Source of the DNA: Alicycliphilus denitrificans_A
GTDB lineage: Bacteria > Pseudomonadota > Gammaproteobacteria > Burkholderiales > Burkholderiaceae_C
DNA: 64,000 nt
Assembly: GCF_044792555.1 (NCBI RefSeq)
Contig: NZ_CP126238.1
Coordinates: forward strand, 3,100,001-3,164,000
Reading direction: 5' to 3'
Shown here: positions 46,490 to 54,789 of the stretch, in pieces
Numbering within the stretch: position 1 is the first letter of the stretch
Layout of the letters: every line of letters begins with the position of its first letter
Notes under the pieces: model-generated
Databases searched by the model: none
Seen by the model: only the letters and a program-made list of their open reading frames with translations
Told to the model about the DNA's origin: nothing
Translations under genes and position numbers: made by a program

Positions 46490-46691
46490 ACGCCCTGCCC
46501 CATGACAGGCCCCACAGGGCAATTTCGTGCGGGGCCTGGCCCCGCGCAACGCGTGAACGCCATGCAGCGATGCCTGACAGGCAACATCGGCGCACATGCA
46601 GATTTGCCCGCAACCCTCTTCATGCCTGCCCGCTTGCAGTAAGCTTGCGCGCCCTGCAATCGCGCTCCATTCGCACCTTATTGGATTTCGT

Positions 46692-49001
46692 ATGAACCAG
46701 CCACTGTCCGCCGCCGAAGCCGCTCTGCGCGAAGCCGCTCTGGAATACCACCGCAACCCGAGCAGGGGCAAGATTTCCGTCACCCCCACCAAGCCACTGT
46801 CCAACCAGCGCGACCTGTCGCTGGCCTACTCCCCCGGCGTGGCCTATCCCTGCCTGGACATCCAGGCCGACCCGGCCAAGGCCTTCGACTACACCTCGCG
46901 CGGCAACCTGGTGGGCGTCATCACCAACGGCACGGCCGTGCTGGGCCTGGGCGACATCGGGCCGCTGGCCGGCAAGCCGGTGATGGAGGGCAAGGGCTGC
47001 CTGTTCAAGAAATTCGCCGGCGTGGACGTGTTCGATATTGAGCTGGACGCGCGCGACCCCGACAAGATCATCGAGATCGTTGCCGCACTCGAACCCACGC
47101 TGGGCGGCATCAACCTGGAGGACATCAAGGCGCCCGAATGCTTCTACATCGAGCGCGAACTCTCCAAGCGCATGAACATCCCGGTGTTCCACGACGACCA
47201 ACACGGCACGGCCATCATCTCCAGCGCCGCGCTGCTCAACGGCCTGGAACTCGTGGGCAAGGACATAGCCGCCGTGAAGGTGGCTGTCTCCGGCGCCGGG
47301 GCCGCGGCCATCGCCTGCCTGGACGTGATGGTGGGCCTGGGCGTGAAGCGCGAGAACATCTACGTGGTGGACTCCAAGGGCGTGATCCACGAGGGCCGCC
47401 CCGGCGGCATGGATGAATCCAAGGCCCGCTACGCACAAAAAACCGATGCGCGCACGCTGGCCGACGTAGTCCATGGTGCGGATGTGTTCCTGGGCTGTTC
47501 GGCCCCCGGCGTGCTCACGGCCGAGATGGTCAAGACCATGGCGGACAAGCCCATCATCCTGGCGCTGGCCAACCCCGAGCCGGAGATCCGCCCCGAACTC
47601 GCCAAGGCCGTGCGCCCGGACTGCATCATCGCCACGGGCCGCTCGGACTATCCCAACCAGGTCAACAACGTCCTGTGCTTCCCCTATATCTTCCGCGGCG
47701 CCCTGGACTGCGGCGCCACCAAGATCACCGAGGCCATGAAGCTGGCCTGCGTGCGCCAGATCGCCACCCTGGCCAAGGAGAACATCAGCGAGGAAGTCGC
47801 CAACGCCTATGCCGGCAAGGAGCTCGCCTTCGGACCCGACTACCTGATCCCGACGCCGTTCGACTCACGCCTGATCCTCAAGATCGCGCCCGCCGTGGCC
47901 CAGGCGGCGCTGGAGTCCGGCGTGGCCACGCGCCCCATCACCGACATGGATGCCTACCGGGCACACCTGACGCGCTTCGTCTACCAGACGGGCCTGCTGA
48001 TGCGCCCCGTGATCAACGCCGCCAAGTCGCTGCCCGAGGCGCAAAAGCGCGTGGCCTATGCCGATGGCGAGGACGAGCGCGCACTGCGCGCAGCGCAGTT
48101 CGCGATTGACGACAACATCGCACGCCCCATCCTGATCGGCCGCCCCGCCGTGATTGCCGCGCGCATCGCCAAGGCCGGCCTGCGCATGCAGCCGGGCAAG
48201 GACGTGGAGGTCTGCGACCCCTCGGACGATCCGCGCTTTCGCCAGTACTGGGAGACCTACCACCAGCTCATGAAGCGCGACGGCGCCACCCCCGAAATGG
48301 CCAAGGCCGCCGTGCGCCGCTCCAACACCATCATCGCCTCGCTGATGGTGAAACTGGGCGACGCCGACGCCATGCTCTGCGGCCTGGTGGGCACCTATGA
48401 GACGCACCTGGAGCGCATCCACAACATCCTGGGCCATGAGCCGGGCACCAAGCAGTACGCGACGCTGAACGCGTTGATGACGCCCAACAATGGCACGCTG
48501 TTCATCACCGACACCTACGTCAACGAGGATCCCACGGCCGAGGAGCTGGCCGAAATCGCCTGGGCCGCCGTGCAGGAGGTGCAACGTTTTGGCATTCCGC
48601 CCAAGGTGGCATTCCTGTCGCACTCCAGCTTCGGCTCGTCCAAGCGCAGCTCGGCCCGCAAGATGCGCGCCGCGCGCGACCTGTTCGTGGCTCGCCATCC
48701 CGACATCGAATGCGATGGCGAACTGCACGGCGACGCCGCGCTGGAGCCCAAGATCCGCGGCAACTACCTGCAGGATTCGACGCTCACCGGCGCGGCCAAC
48801 CTGCTGGTCTGCCCGAACATCGACTCGGCCAACATCCTCTACAACGTGCTCAAGACCACCACCAGCGGCGGCGTGACCGTGGGCCCCGTGCTCATGGGCA
48901 CCTCGGCCACGGCCTACATCCTCACGCCCGCGGCCACCGTGCGCCGCGTGCTGAACATGACGGCCCTGGCCGTGGTCAGCAGCGCCACGCGCCGCAAGTA
49001 A
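46692..49001 (+). CDS. maeB: NADP-dependent malic enzyme, MaeB type
   Basis: Decarboxylates malate to pyruvate with NADP; 769 residues. The N-terminal malic enzyme domain (1-430) has LSLAYSPGVAYPCLDIQ, the catalytic region KDIAAVKVAVSGAGAAA (NADP-binding) and VFHDDQHGTAII. The C-terminal 330 residues are a phosphotransacetylase-like domain (GRPAVIAARIAKAGLR, SAPGVLTAEM-type motifs in the first half, ANLLVCPNIDSANILYN near the end) that in MaeB binds acetyl-CoA as regulator rather than catalysing acetyl transfer. It replenishes pyruvate from the glyoxylate and TCA routes encoded nearby, but no operon link is visible; a 200 bp gap precedes it. Confidence 0.95.
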   Translation: MNQPLSAAEAALREAALEYHRNPSRGKISVTPTKPLSNQRDLSLAYSPGVAYPCLDIQADPAKAFDYTSRGNLVGVITNGTAVLGLGDIGPLAGKPVMEGKGCLFKKFAGVDVFDIELDARDPDKIIEIVAALEPTLGGINLEDIKAPECFYIERELSKRMNIPVFHDDQHGTAIISSAALLNGLELVGKDIAAVKVAVSGAGAAAIACLDVMVGLGVKRENIYVVDSKGVIHEGRPGGMDESKARYAQKTDARTLADVVHGADVFLGCSAPGVLTAEMVKTMADKPIILALANPEPEIRPELAKAVRPDCIIATGRSDYPNQVNNVLCFPYIFRGALDCGATKITEAMKLACVRQIATLAKENISEEVANAYAGKELAFGPDYLIPTPFDSRLILKIAPAVAQAALESGVATRPITDMDAYRAHLTRFVYQTGLLMRPVINAAKSLPEAQKRVAYADGEDERALRAAQFAIDDNIARPILIGRPAVIAARIAKAGLRMQPGKDVEVCDPSDDPRFRQYWETYHQLMKRDGATPEMAKAAVRRSNTIIASLMVKLGDADAMLCGLVGTYETHLERIHNILGHEPGTKQYATLNALMTPNNGTLFITDTYVNEDPTAEELAEIAWAAVQEVQRFGIPPKVAFLSHSSFGSSKRSSARKMRAARDLFVARHPDIECDGELHGDAALEPKIRGNYLQDSTLTGAANLLVCPNIDSANILYNVLKTTTSGGVTVGPVLMGTSATAYILTPAATVRRVLNMTALAVVSSATRRK

Positions 49002-49168
49002 GGAATGGAAAACACGGCTGCCGCACACACCCCTCCCACCATGCCAACCCCAAGCGTCTTCTGTGCATGCGCCTGTCCGGCCTGGGCAGGCCGTACTGGC
49101 CGCGCTGTTCGGGCACACCGCAGAGGCATCGTGCTCACGGCCGGTGTACTGCCGGTCATGTTTCAATA

Positions 49169-49198
49169 GCAAACGCCGGCCCCAAGGCCGGCGTTTGC
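49169..49198. terminator. Bidirectional hairpin between maeB and yceI
   Basis: GCAAACGCCGGCC-CCAA-GGCCGGCGTTTGC is a perfect 13-bp hairpin between convergent genes; the T run is short, so it may act in both directions with limited strength. The rest of the 49002-49245 gap holds nothing I recognise. Confidence 0.75.
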
Positions 49199-49245
49199 AT
49201 CGTCGCCCGCGGCACGAGGCCGCGCGGCACAGCGCAGCAGTGCGA

Positions 49246-49821
49246 TTACTGCTTCACGGCCTCGATCTGGGCCACGATGCGCACATTCTTGGGAAAGCCA
49301 TACTGCACGCCATAGTCCACGCCGAAGGCCGTACGGTCGATGGTGGTCTCGAAATCACCGCCGCACACTTCGCGCTTGAGCATGGGGTTGTCGTAGCAGG
49401 TGAATTGGTTGGCCTTCAAGGTCACGGGCTGGGTCTTGCCCTTGATGGTCAGGTTGCCGGAAACGGACTCCAGCTTGTCGCCGTTGAACGTGAACTTGTC
49501 GCCCACGAACTTCGCCGTGGGGAACTGGCCCGCATCAAAGATCTCGGCGCTTTGCAGATGCTTGTCGAACGGCGCCGTGCCGGTGTTGATCGAGCCGATG
49601 TGCAGGGTAAGCTCCACCTTGCCGGTCTTGGCGGCCTTGTCGAACTGCACCGAGCCCTCCTTCTTGTCGAAGCGGCCACGGTTGACGCTGGCGCCGAAGT
49701 GGCTGATCTCGAACGTGGCGAAGGTGTGCGTGGGGTCCACGGCATAGGTGGCAGGCTGGGCGTGCACGGCACCGGCGGTCAGGGCAGCTGCTGCGGCAAT
49801 GGCCAGAAAGGTCGAACGCAT
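49246..49821 (-). CDS. YceI-family periplasmic lipid-binding protein (1)
   Basis: A 191-residue lipocalin-like protein with a signal peptide (MRSTFLAIAAAAALTAGAVHA). ATYAVDPTHTFATFEISHFG and VNRGRFDKKEGSVQFD are the family start, and GNLTIKGKTQPVTLKANQF and ERTAFGVDYG-like residues (TIDRTAFGVDYGVQYG) the family end. YceI proteins bind long amphipathic molecules such as ubiquinone-like isoprenoids, in an eight-stranded barrel. It is the third gene of the leftward cytochrome b561-YceI-YceI set, a common trio in beta-proteobacteria. Function beyond lipid binding is not established. Confidence 0.92.
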   Translation of the reverse strand: MRSTFLAIAAAAALTAGAVHAQPATYAVDPTHTFATFEISHFGASVNRGRFDKKEGSVQFDKAAKTGKVELTLHIGSINTGTAPFDKHLQSAEIFDAGQFPTAKFVGDKFTFNGDKLESVSGNLTIKGKTQPVTLKANQFTCYDNPMLKREVCGGDFETTIDRTAFGVDYGVQYGFPKNVRIVAQIEAVKQ

Positions 49822-49865
49822 GGGTTTGGTACTCCGTAGGGGTGATGAAAAAGTGGGATATGCCA

Positions 49866-50447
49866 TCAAAGCTTGGGCACGCCAGCCAGGGCCAGCTTGA
49901 ACTTGACCTGCACCTCGTCGGCCACCATGGACGTGTCCGCCCATTCGTTCTCGCCGATCTTGAAGGCCAGGCGCTTGATGACGAAGCTGCCGGCGGCCGT
50001 GGTGGTGGCGCCGCTTTGCGTGAGCGTGACGGGCACCACCACATCCTGCGACGCGCCCTTGATGCTGAGCTTGCCCGCCACCTCGTACTTGCCCGCGCCC
50101 ACGGCCTTGATGGCGCTGGATGCAAAACTGGCCTGAGGGAACTTGGGCACGTTGAACCACACGGCCTTGGGCAACTCGGCATCGGTTTCGCGCACGCCCA
50201 ACGTGGCGCTGCCCGTGTCCACCGTGAATGCCACCTTGCTCGTAGCCAGTTTGGCGGGATCGAACGCAACCTGCGCGTCAAATTTCTTGAACTTGCCCTC
50301 CACCGGCACGCCCATCTGCCTGCTGACAAAGGCGATCTCGCTGCCTTCGGCAATCAGTTTCTGCTGTGCCAGGGCGGGGCCGGCGGCCAGGCAAGCGGTA
50401 CCAGCGAGTGCCAGCGCAATACGCCTGGAAAAAGTGAATCCGGTCAT
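49866..50447 (-). CDS. YceI-family periplasmic lipid-binding protein (2)
   Basis: A 193-residue second YceI-family protein, with signal RRIALALAGTACLAAGPALA and IAEGSEIAFVSRQMGVPVEG, FDPAKLATSKVAFTVD, YEVAGKLSIKGASQDVVVPV and RLAFKIGENEWADTSMVADE. It differs clearly from its neighbour (lipocalin barrel, weak identity), so the pair is not a recent duplication. The ATG at 50447 has GGAG about 10 bases upstream; 50462 is an alternative. It follows cytochrome b561 by 54 bp. Confidence 0.9.
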   Translation of the reverse strand: MTGFTFSRRIALALAGTACLAAGPALAQQKLIAEGSEIAFVSRQMGVPVEGKFKKFDAQVAFDPAKLATSKVAFTVDTGSATLGVRETDAELPKAVWFNVPKFPQASFASSAIKAVGAGKYEVAGKLSIKGASQDVVVPVTLTQSGATTTAAGSFVIKRLAFKIGENEWADTSMVADEVQVKFKLALAGVPKL

Positions 50448-50501
50448 GGCGAGATGCTCCATTCGTTGAGCTTGAAGGAAACCAAAAAAACTGCGCGCCC
50501 A

Positions 50502-51068
50502 TCAGGCGCGGCCTGGCAGCATGCGCGCCATCAGGCCATCACGGTCAATCAGCTGATGCTTGAGGGCGGCAGCCACATGCAACACGATCAGCGCCGTGAG
50601 TACATAGGCCGTCAGCCCATGCCATGGCTTGAGGGCGTCTGCCAGTGCGGGGCTGACGGGCACGAAATCCGGCAACGGCAGCAGCCCCAGGAAAACGATG
50701 GGGAAACCTGCGGCCGAACTGTAGGCCCAGCCCAGCAGGGGCACGGTGAAAAACAGGGCATACATCAGGTGGTGCGTGCCATGATGGATACGCTGCTGCC
50801 AGCGTGGCATGGCCACCTGCAAATCCGCGGGCAAGGCCGGCGGTTTCTTGACGAGACGCCACACCAGGCGCAGCACCGACAACGCCAGCACCGCCATCCC
50901 GGCCCACTTGTGCCAGTTGTAGAGCTTCAGGCGCTGAGGCGAAAACGGCAACCCCGTCATGTACCAGCCCATGCCCAGCATGGCCAGAATGGCCAGCCCC
51001 AGCACCCAGTGCAGGGCGATGGCGGTTGCACCATAACGGGTAGGGCGTTGCGTGAGGACAGGGTTCAT
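50502..51068 (-). CDS. Cytochrome b561 (membrane haem protein)
   Basis: A 188-residue protein with four membrane segments and His haem ligands in ALHWVLGLAILAMLGMGWYM, YNWHKWAGMAVLALSVLRL, HGTHHLMYALFFTVPLLGW and WHGLTAYVLTALIVLHVAAAL. It transfers electrons across or within the inner membrane, likely with ubiquinol. The C-terminal DRDGLMARMLPGRA faces the cytoplasm. The start at 51068 is by family similarity. First of a three-gene leftward unit with two YceI proteins, which suggests that quinone-binding YceI proteins and this cytochrome act together. Confidence 0.92.
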   Translation of the reverse strand: MNPVLTQRPTRYGATAIALHWVLGLAILAMLGMGWYMTGLPFSPQRLKLYNWHKWAGMAVLALSVLRLVWRLVKKPPALPADLQVAMPRWQQRIHHGTHHLMYALFFTVPLLGWAYSSAAGFPIVFLGLLPLPDFVPVSPALADALKPWHGLTAYVLTALIVLHVAAALKHQLIDRDGLMARMLPGRA

Positions 51069-51290
51069 GGGATATGTACAAAAAAACTGAATGTGGGCTT
51101 TGTGACTCAAAGCCACTGCATTCCAGGCGTAGCGAAACAACAATGCGTGCAGTTTAGAACCTGGGCCAGGCGTCAGGTTTCAACCAAATTGTTGTTTTCA
51201 TTCGAATTTTTTGCCGTCGCATTGGCTATTCCATAGCGGATGCAGGTCATGTCATGATTGGCCTTGCGCAATTACGCTTGGATACAACCC

Positions 51291-51980
51291 ATGAACCCGC
51301 CAGCCCCCTCCGTCGTCCACGGCACCGAAGACCTGCTGGTCTCCCTGTGCAACTCCGTCACCCGCGTGTTGTCCGTTGCCACGCAAGGGCCGGTGCACTA
51401 TTCCGCCATGGTGCAGCGCATCACCAAGACCTGCCTGAAGCCCGACATCGGCTGCTTCGTCCTGTTTGACGGCGGCTTTTCGGGGCTGGTCATCATCAAT
51501 TTCTCGGCCGCCGCGGCCATGGAAATCTACGAGCGCTACATGCTGAGCATGGGCATGTCGCGCAATGACCTGGCCAGCTCCTTTACCTCTGACGAGGTGA
51601 GCAACGTCATGGGCGAACTCATGAACCAGGTGGTGGGGGACTTCACGGGCAAGGTACGGCGCGAACTGCAGACCCACATCACGCAAAACCAGCCCAAGAT
51701 GCTGGTGATCAACCAGCAGGTGATGCTGAGTGTGGACGCCAACCTGGATCAGCCCGAGGCGCGTCGCGTGTCCTTCTACACCAGCAACAACAACATCTTC
51801 TACCTGGAGCTGGCAATCGATCGCACACAGTTCATCAAACTCTACGACTTCGAGCCCCAGGATGCGCCCGATCCCGACGCCCTGATGGCGCAGGCCACGA
51901 CAGCCGCACCTGCCGCGGCAGCAGCGGTCTCGGCCACCGATGAAGACACAGAGGCCCTGCTCAAGTCCCTGGGCATGTAG
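51291..51980 (+). CDS. CheX-like protein (DUF3334-type)
   Basis: A 229-residue soluble protein related to DUF3334. It has the CheC/CheX-type phosphatase signature: GELMNQVVG gives Glu-x-x-Asn, and Pro is 23 residues after this Asn (QNQPKML). In CheX these residues dephosphorylate CheY-P. The order VHYSAMVQRITKTCLKPDIGCFVLFDGGFSGLVIINFS is also as in that family. An Ala-rich tail ends DTEALLKSLGM. No chemotaxis or flagellar gene is nearby; a response-regulator phosphatase role is inference. It stands alone, and the ATG at 51291 has a poor ribosome-binding site. Confidence 0.7.
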   Translation: MNPPAPSVVHGTEDLLVSLCNSVTRVLSVATQGPVHYSAMVQRITKTCLKPDIGCFVLFDGGFSGLVIINFSAAAAMEIYERYMLSMGMSRNDLASSFTSDEVSNVMGELMNQVVGDFTGKVRRELQTHITQNQPKMLVINQQVMLSVDANLDQPEARRVSFYTSNNNIFYLELAIDRTQFIKLYDFEPQDAPDPDALMAQATTAAPAAAAAVSATDEDTEALLKSLGM

Positions 51981-52146
51981 CGGGCGCCAGCTTGCACCTT
52001 GGGGCGGCACGCCCCAAAGTAACCCTAGCAGGTACTCGAAGGGGTTTGCGGGTAAAATAGCCGGTTGCGGTCGGGGGCACCATGCCTAGAGTCCACCACC
52101 CCACTCCCCCGGCTTTTCGTCGTAATTCCTGAGAGATAGAAGTGCC

Positions 52147-52635
52147 ATGGCGATCGTTGTCAACAAGCCCCTTCCCGAATTTGAAGCCAATGCGACCGGC
52201 GGAATCAAGGTTTCCAACGTATCGCACCAGGGCCAGATCCTGATCCTGTACTTCTACCCCAAGGACAATACCCCCGGCTGCACCACCGAGGCCATGCAGT
52301 TCCGCGACAAATTCAAGGATTTCGAAAAGGCCGGCGCCGTGGTCTTCGGCGTGTCGCGCGACAACATGAAGTCCCATGACGACTTCAAGGAAAAACTGGA
52401 ACTGCCCTTCGAGCTCATCGCCGACACGGAAGAGAAAATGTGCCACATGTTCGGCGTTGTCAAGAACAAGATCATGTATGGCAAGAAGGTCAAGGGCATC
52501 GAGCGCAGCACCTTCCTCATCAACCCCGAAGGCATTCTGGTACAGGAATGGCGCGGCCTGAAAGTGCCAGGCCATGTGGATGACGTACTCAAGGCCGTCA
52601 AGTCGATCAAAACTCCCGTGAAGAAGGCCGCGTAA
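52147..52635 (+). CDS. bcp: Thiol peroxidase, BCP/PrxQ type
   Basis: A 162-residue peroxiredoxin that reduces H2O2 and organic peroxides with thioredoxin. The peroxidatic Cys is in YPKDNTPGCTTEAMQFRD near residue 46, with the catalytic Thr in the same motif. A second Cys (EEKMCHMFG) is further along, where PrxQ would not place its resolving Cys, so a 1-Cys mechanism or an intermolecular partner is likely. RSTFLINPEG is the family Arg motif. A terminator hairpin follows; the Lys-rich C-terminus is ordinary. Confidence 0.93.
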   Translation: MAIVVNKPLPEFEANATGGIKVSNVSHQGQILILYFYPKDNTPGCTTEAMQFRDKFKDFEKAGAVVFGVSRDNMKSHDDFKEKLELPFELIADTEEKMCHMFGVVKNKIMYGKKVKGIERSTFLINPEGILVQEWRGLKVPGHVDDVLKAVKSIKTPVKKAA

Positions 52636-52722
52636 ACCCGATCAGGTCCAGCCAAGGACCGTCACATGGGGCATGCATAATGGGTTCATGCGGCTGAAAA
52701 ACGCAACCCACCCCGCTCCATA

Positions 52723-52760
52723 CAAAGCCGCCTCGGTCTCCAGGCGGCTTTGTGCTTTTT
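52723..52760 (+). terminator. Terminator of bcp
   Basis: CAAAGCCGCC and GGCGGCTTTG pair over 10 bp around a 10-base loop, followed by TGCTTTTT, just ahead of the PIN-PhoH gene. Confidence 0.85.
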
Positions 52761-52790
52761 GAATGTCTCTCCAGCAAGGCTTTCTGCACC

Positions 52791-54575
52791 ATGCCCCTGC
52801 CTCCAGCCCCGACCAAGCGCGCCGCCCTGCTCTCTCCCGAGGCCTATCGCCTAACACCCCACCAGGACGAAGCGCAAGCAACCGCCGACACCGAGACGCC
52901 GCCTGCGTCCGGCGCCGCACGCAAGCGCAGCAAAGCCAAGGCCAAGGCCAAGGCCACGGCCACGGCCACGGCCACGGCCAAGGCCACCAGCGTGGCGAGC
53001 ACTGCGCTCGTCGGCACCATCGCAGCAACGCCCGCTGCCGCAACGCCCATCCCCGTCCCGCAGGCACGCAGCCGGCCAGCGCAGCACAAGCCCGCCAATG
53101 ACGGTGGCGCCGTCGAGCCAAGCAACGTCACGCCCCTGCGCGCGCCTGCCGCAAGCGCCACGCGCAAGCGCCGCAGCACGGGCCCGAAGAAGATGTTCGT
53201 GCTCGACACGAATGTGCTGCTGCACGACCCGACGAGCCTGTTCCGCTTCGAGGAGCACGACATCTTCCTGCCGATGATCGTGCTCGAGGAGCTCGACGCC
53301 CATAAGAAAGGCATGACCGAGGTGGCGCGCAACGGCCGCCAGGCCAGCCGCACGCTGGACACGCTGGCTGCGGCCCATGGCGCGGTCGACATGGCCCACG
53401 GTCTGCGGCTGGACGCCACGGGCCAGCGTGCGGCTACGGGCAGCCTGTTTTTCCAGACGGCGCCGCTGTCCTACCAGCTGCCCTCCAGCCTGCCTCAGGG
53501 CAAGGCGGACAACCAGATCCTGGGCGTGGTGGAGGCCCTGCGCAAGCTGCATGCGCCGCGCGAGGTGGTGTTGGTGTCCAAGGACATCAATATGCGCGTC
53601 AAGGCCCGCGCCCTGGGGCTGGCGGCAGAGGACTACCAGAACGACAAGACGCTGGAGGACGGCGATCTGCTGTACTCCGGCAGCCTGGCCCTGTCCGCCG
53701 ACTTCTGGAGCAAAGCCGGCAAGAATGTCGAGAGCTGGCAGAGCGGCGTCCACATGTACTACCGCATTGGCGGGCCGGTGGTGTCCCAGCTGATGATCAA
53801 CCAGTTCGTGTACTTCGAGGCGCCGGGCGAACCCAGCCTGTATGCGCGCGTGACCGAGATCCGCGACAAGGCGGTGGTGCTGGAGACCCTGAAGGACTAC
53901 GGCTCCTCTAAGAACGCCGTCTGGGGCGTGAACACGCGCAACCGCGAGCAGAACTTCGCCATGAATCTGCTGATGGACCCCGACGTGGACTTCGTCACGC
54001 TGACCGGCACGGCCGGCACGGGCAAGACGCTGATGGCGCTGGCCGCGGGCCTGACCCAGGTGCTGGACGAGCGCCGCTACACCGAGATCATCATGACCCG
54101 CGCCACCGTGAGCGTGGGCGAAGATATCGGCTTCCTGCCCGGCACCGAGGAGGAGAAGATGGGCCCGTGGATGGGCGCGCTCGACGACAACCTGGAGTTC
54201 CTCGCCAAGGGCGATGGTGGCAACGCCGGTGAGTGGGGCCGCGCCGCCACCAACGAGCTGATCAGGAGCCGCATCAAGATAAAGAGCATGAACTTCATGC
54301 GCGGCCGCACCTTCCTGAACAAGTACGTCATCATCGACGAGGCGCAGAACCTGACGCCCAAGCAGATGAAGACCCTGATCACGCGCGCCGGCCCCGGCAC
54401 CAAGATCATCTGCATGGGCAACCTGGCACAGATCGACACCCCCTACCTGACCGAAGGCAGCTCGGGCCTGACCTACGCCGTGGACCGATTCAAGGGCTGG
54501 CCCCACAGCGGCCACATCCTGCTAGCACGCGGCGAGCGCTCGCGCCTGGCGGACTTCGCCAGCGAGGTGCTGTGA
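52791..54575 (+). CDS. PIN domain - PhoH ATPase fusion protein
   Basis: A 594-residue fusion of a PIN ribonuclease domain and a PhoH helicase-like ATPase. The first 130 residues are low complexity with a Lys-Ala/Thr-Ala run, encoded by a hexanucleotide repeat. The PIN domain follows (about 132-270), with its acid residues in KMFVLDTNVLLHD, IVLEELDAHKKG, DNQILGVVEAL and VSKDINMRVKA. The ATPase domain has GTAGTGKTLMALA, DEAQNLTPKQMKTLITRAGPG in overlapping segments, and MGNLAQIDTPY. Such fusions act as ATP-driven ribonucleases in other bacteria. The ATG at 52791 has only a weak AAGG site. No antitoxin-like partner is adjacent. Confidence 0.92.
   Translation: MPLPPAPTKRAALLSPEAYRLTPHQDEAQATADTETPPASGAARKRSKAKAKAKATATATATAKATSVASTALVGTIAATPAAATPIPVPQARSRPAQHKPANDGGAVEPSNVTPLRAPAASATRKRRSTGPKKMFVLDTNVLLHDPTSLFRFEEHDIFLPMIVLEELDAHKKGMTEVARNGRQASRTLDTLAAAHGAVDMAHGLRLDATGQRAATGSLFFQTAPLSYQLPSSLPQGKADNQILGVVEALRKLHAPREVVLVSKDINMRVKARALGLAAEDYQNDKTLEDGDLLYSGSLALSADFWSKAGKNVESWQSGVHMYYRIGGPVVSQLMINQFVYFEAPGEPSLYARVTEIRDKAVVLETLKDYGSSKNAVWGVNTRNREQNFAMNLLMDPDVDFVTLTGTAGTGKTLMALAAGLTQVLDERRYTEIIMTRATVSVGEDIGFLPGTEEEKMGPWMGALDDNLEFLAKGDGGNAGEWGRAATNELIRSRIKIKSMNFMRGRTFLNKYVIIDEAQNLTPKQMKTLITRAGPGTKIICMGNLAQIDTPYLTEGSSGLTYAVDRFKGWPHSGHILLARGERSRLADFASEVL
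52932..52987 (+). repeat. Hexanucleotide tandem repeat within the PIN-PhoH gene
   Basis: About four units GCCAAG followed by four units GCCACG. They encode KAKAKAKATATATATAKAT. Units are a multiple of three, so length change keeps the reading frame. Confidence 0.85.
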
Positions 54576-54620
54576 AGCTGACGGACATGGCAGTTTCGCC
54601 ATCCCCGCAAAATGAAACCC

Positions 54621-54685
54621 GTCACCCCGGCGGAGGCCGGGGTCCAGGGGCGCGTCCTCTGGATTCCGGCTTGCGCCGGAATGAC
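54621..54685. repeat. REP-type inverted pair between convergent genes
   Basis: GTCACCCCGGCGGAGGCCGG starts the left arm and CCGGCTTGCGCCGGAATGAC ends the right arm. The arms (about 28 bp) are imperfect inverted copies, GTCAnnCCGGC ... GGAATGAC, with an internal palindrome in each. It matches the widespread 'GTCATTCCGGC' repeat type of proteobacteria, a different family from the AGCTGCCAGCGC repeat. Confidence 0.75.
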
Positions 54686-54750
54686 ATGGTGCGATCGTCC
54701 ATTGTTTTACGCTAAAACGATAGCTGCTTTCGCAGCATCCAAGGGTGATA

Positions 54751-54781
54751 AGGCGGGTTTTATGCAAAACTCGCCTTTTTT
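54751..54781. terminator. Terminator between PIN-PhoH and the ALDH gene
   Basis: AGGCGGGTTTT-ATGC-AAAACTCGCCT with a following T run. A partial copy of the dispersed repeat (AAAACGATAGCTGCTTTCGC, 54714-54735) lies just before it. Confidence 0.8.
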
Positions 54782-54789
54782 GTACGCCC

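Noticed and set aside
52791..54575. PIN-PhoH as a toxin-antitoxin module
   Set aside because: The PIN domain is fused to a large ATPase and there is no small antitoxin gene upstream; a terminator and bcp are there instead.
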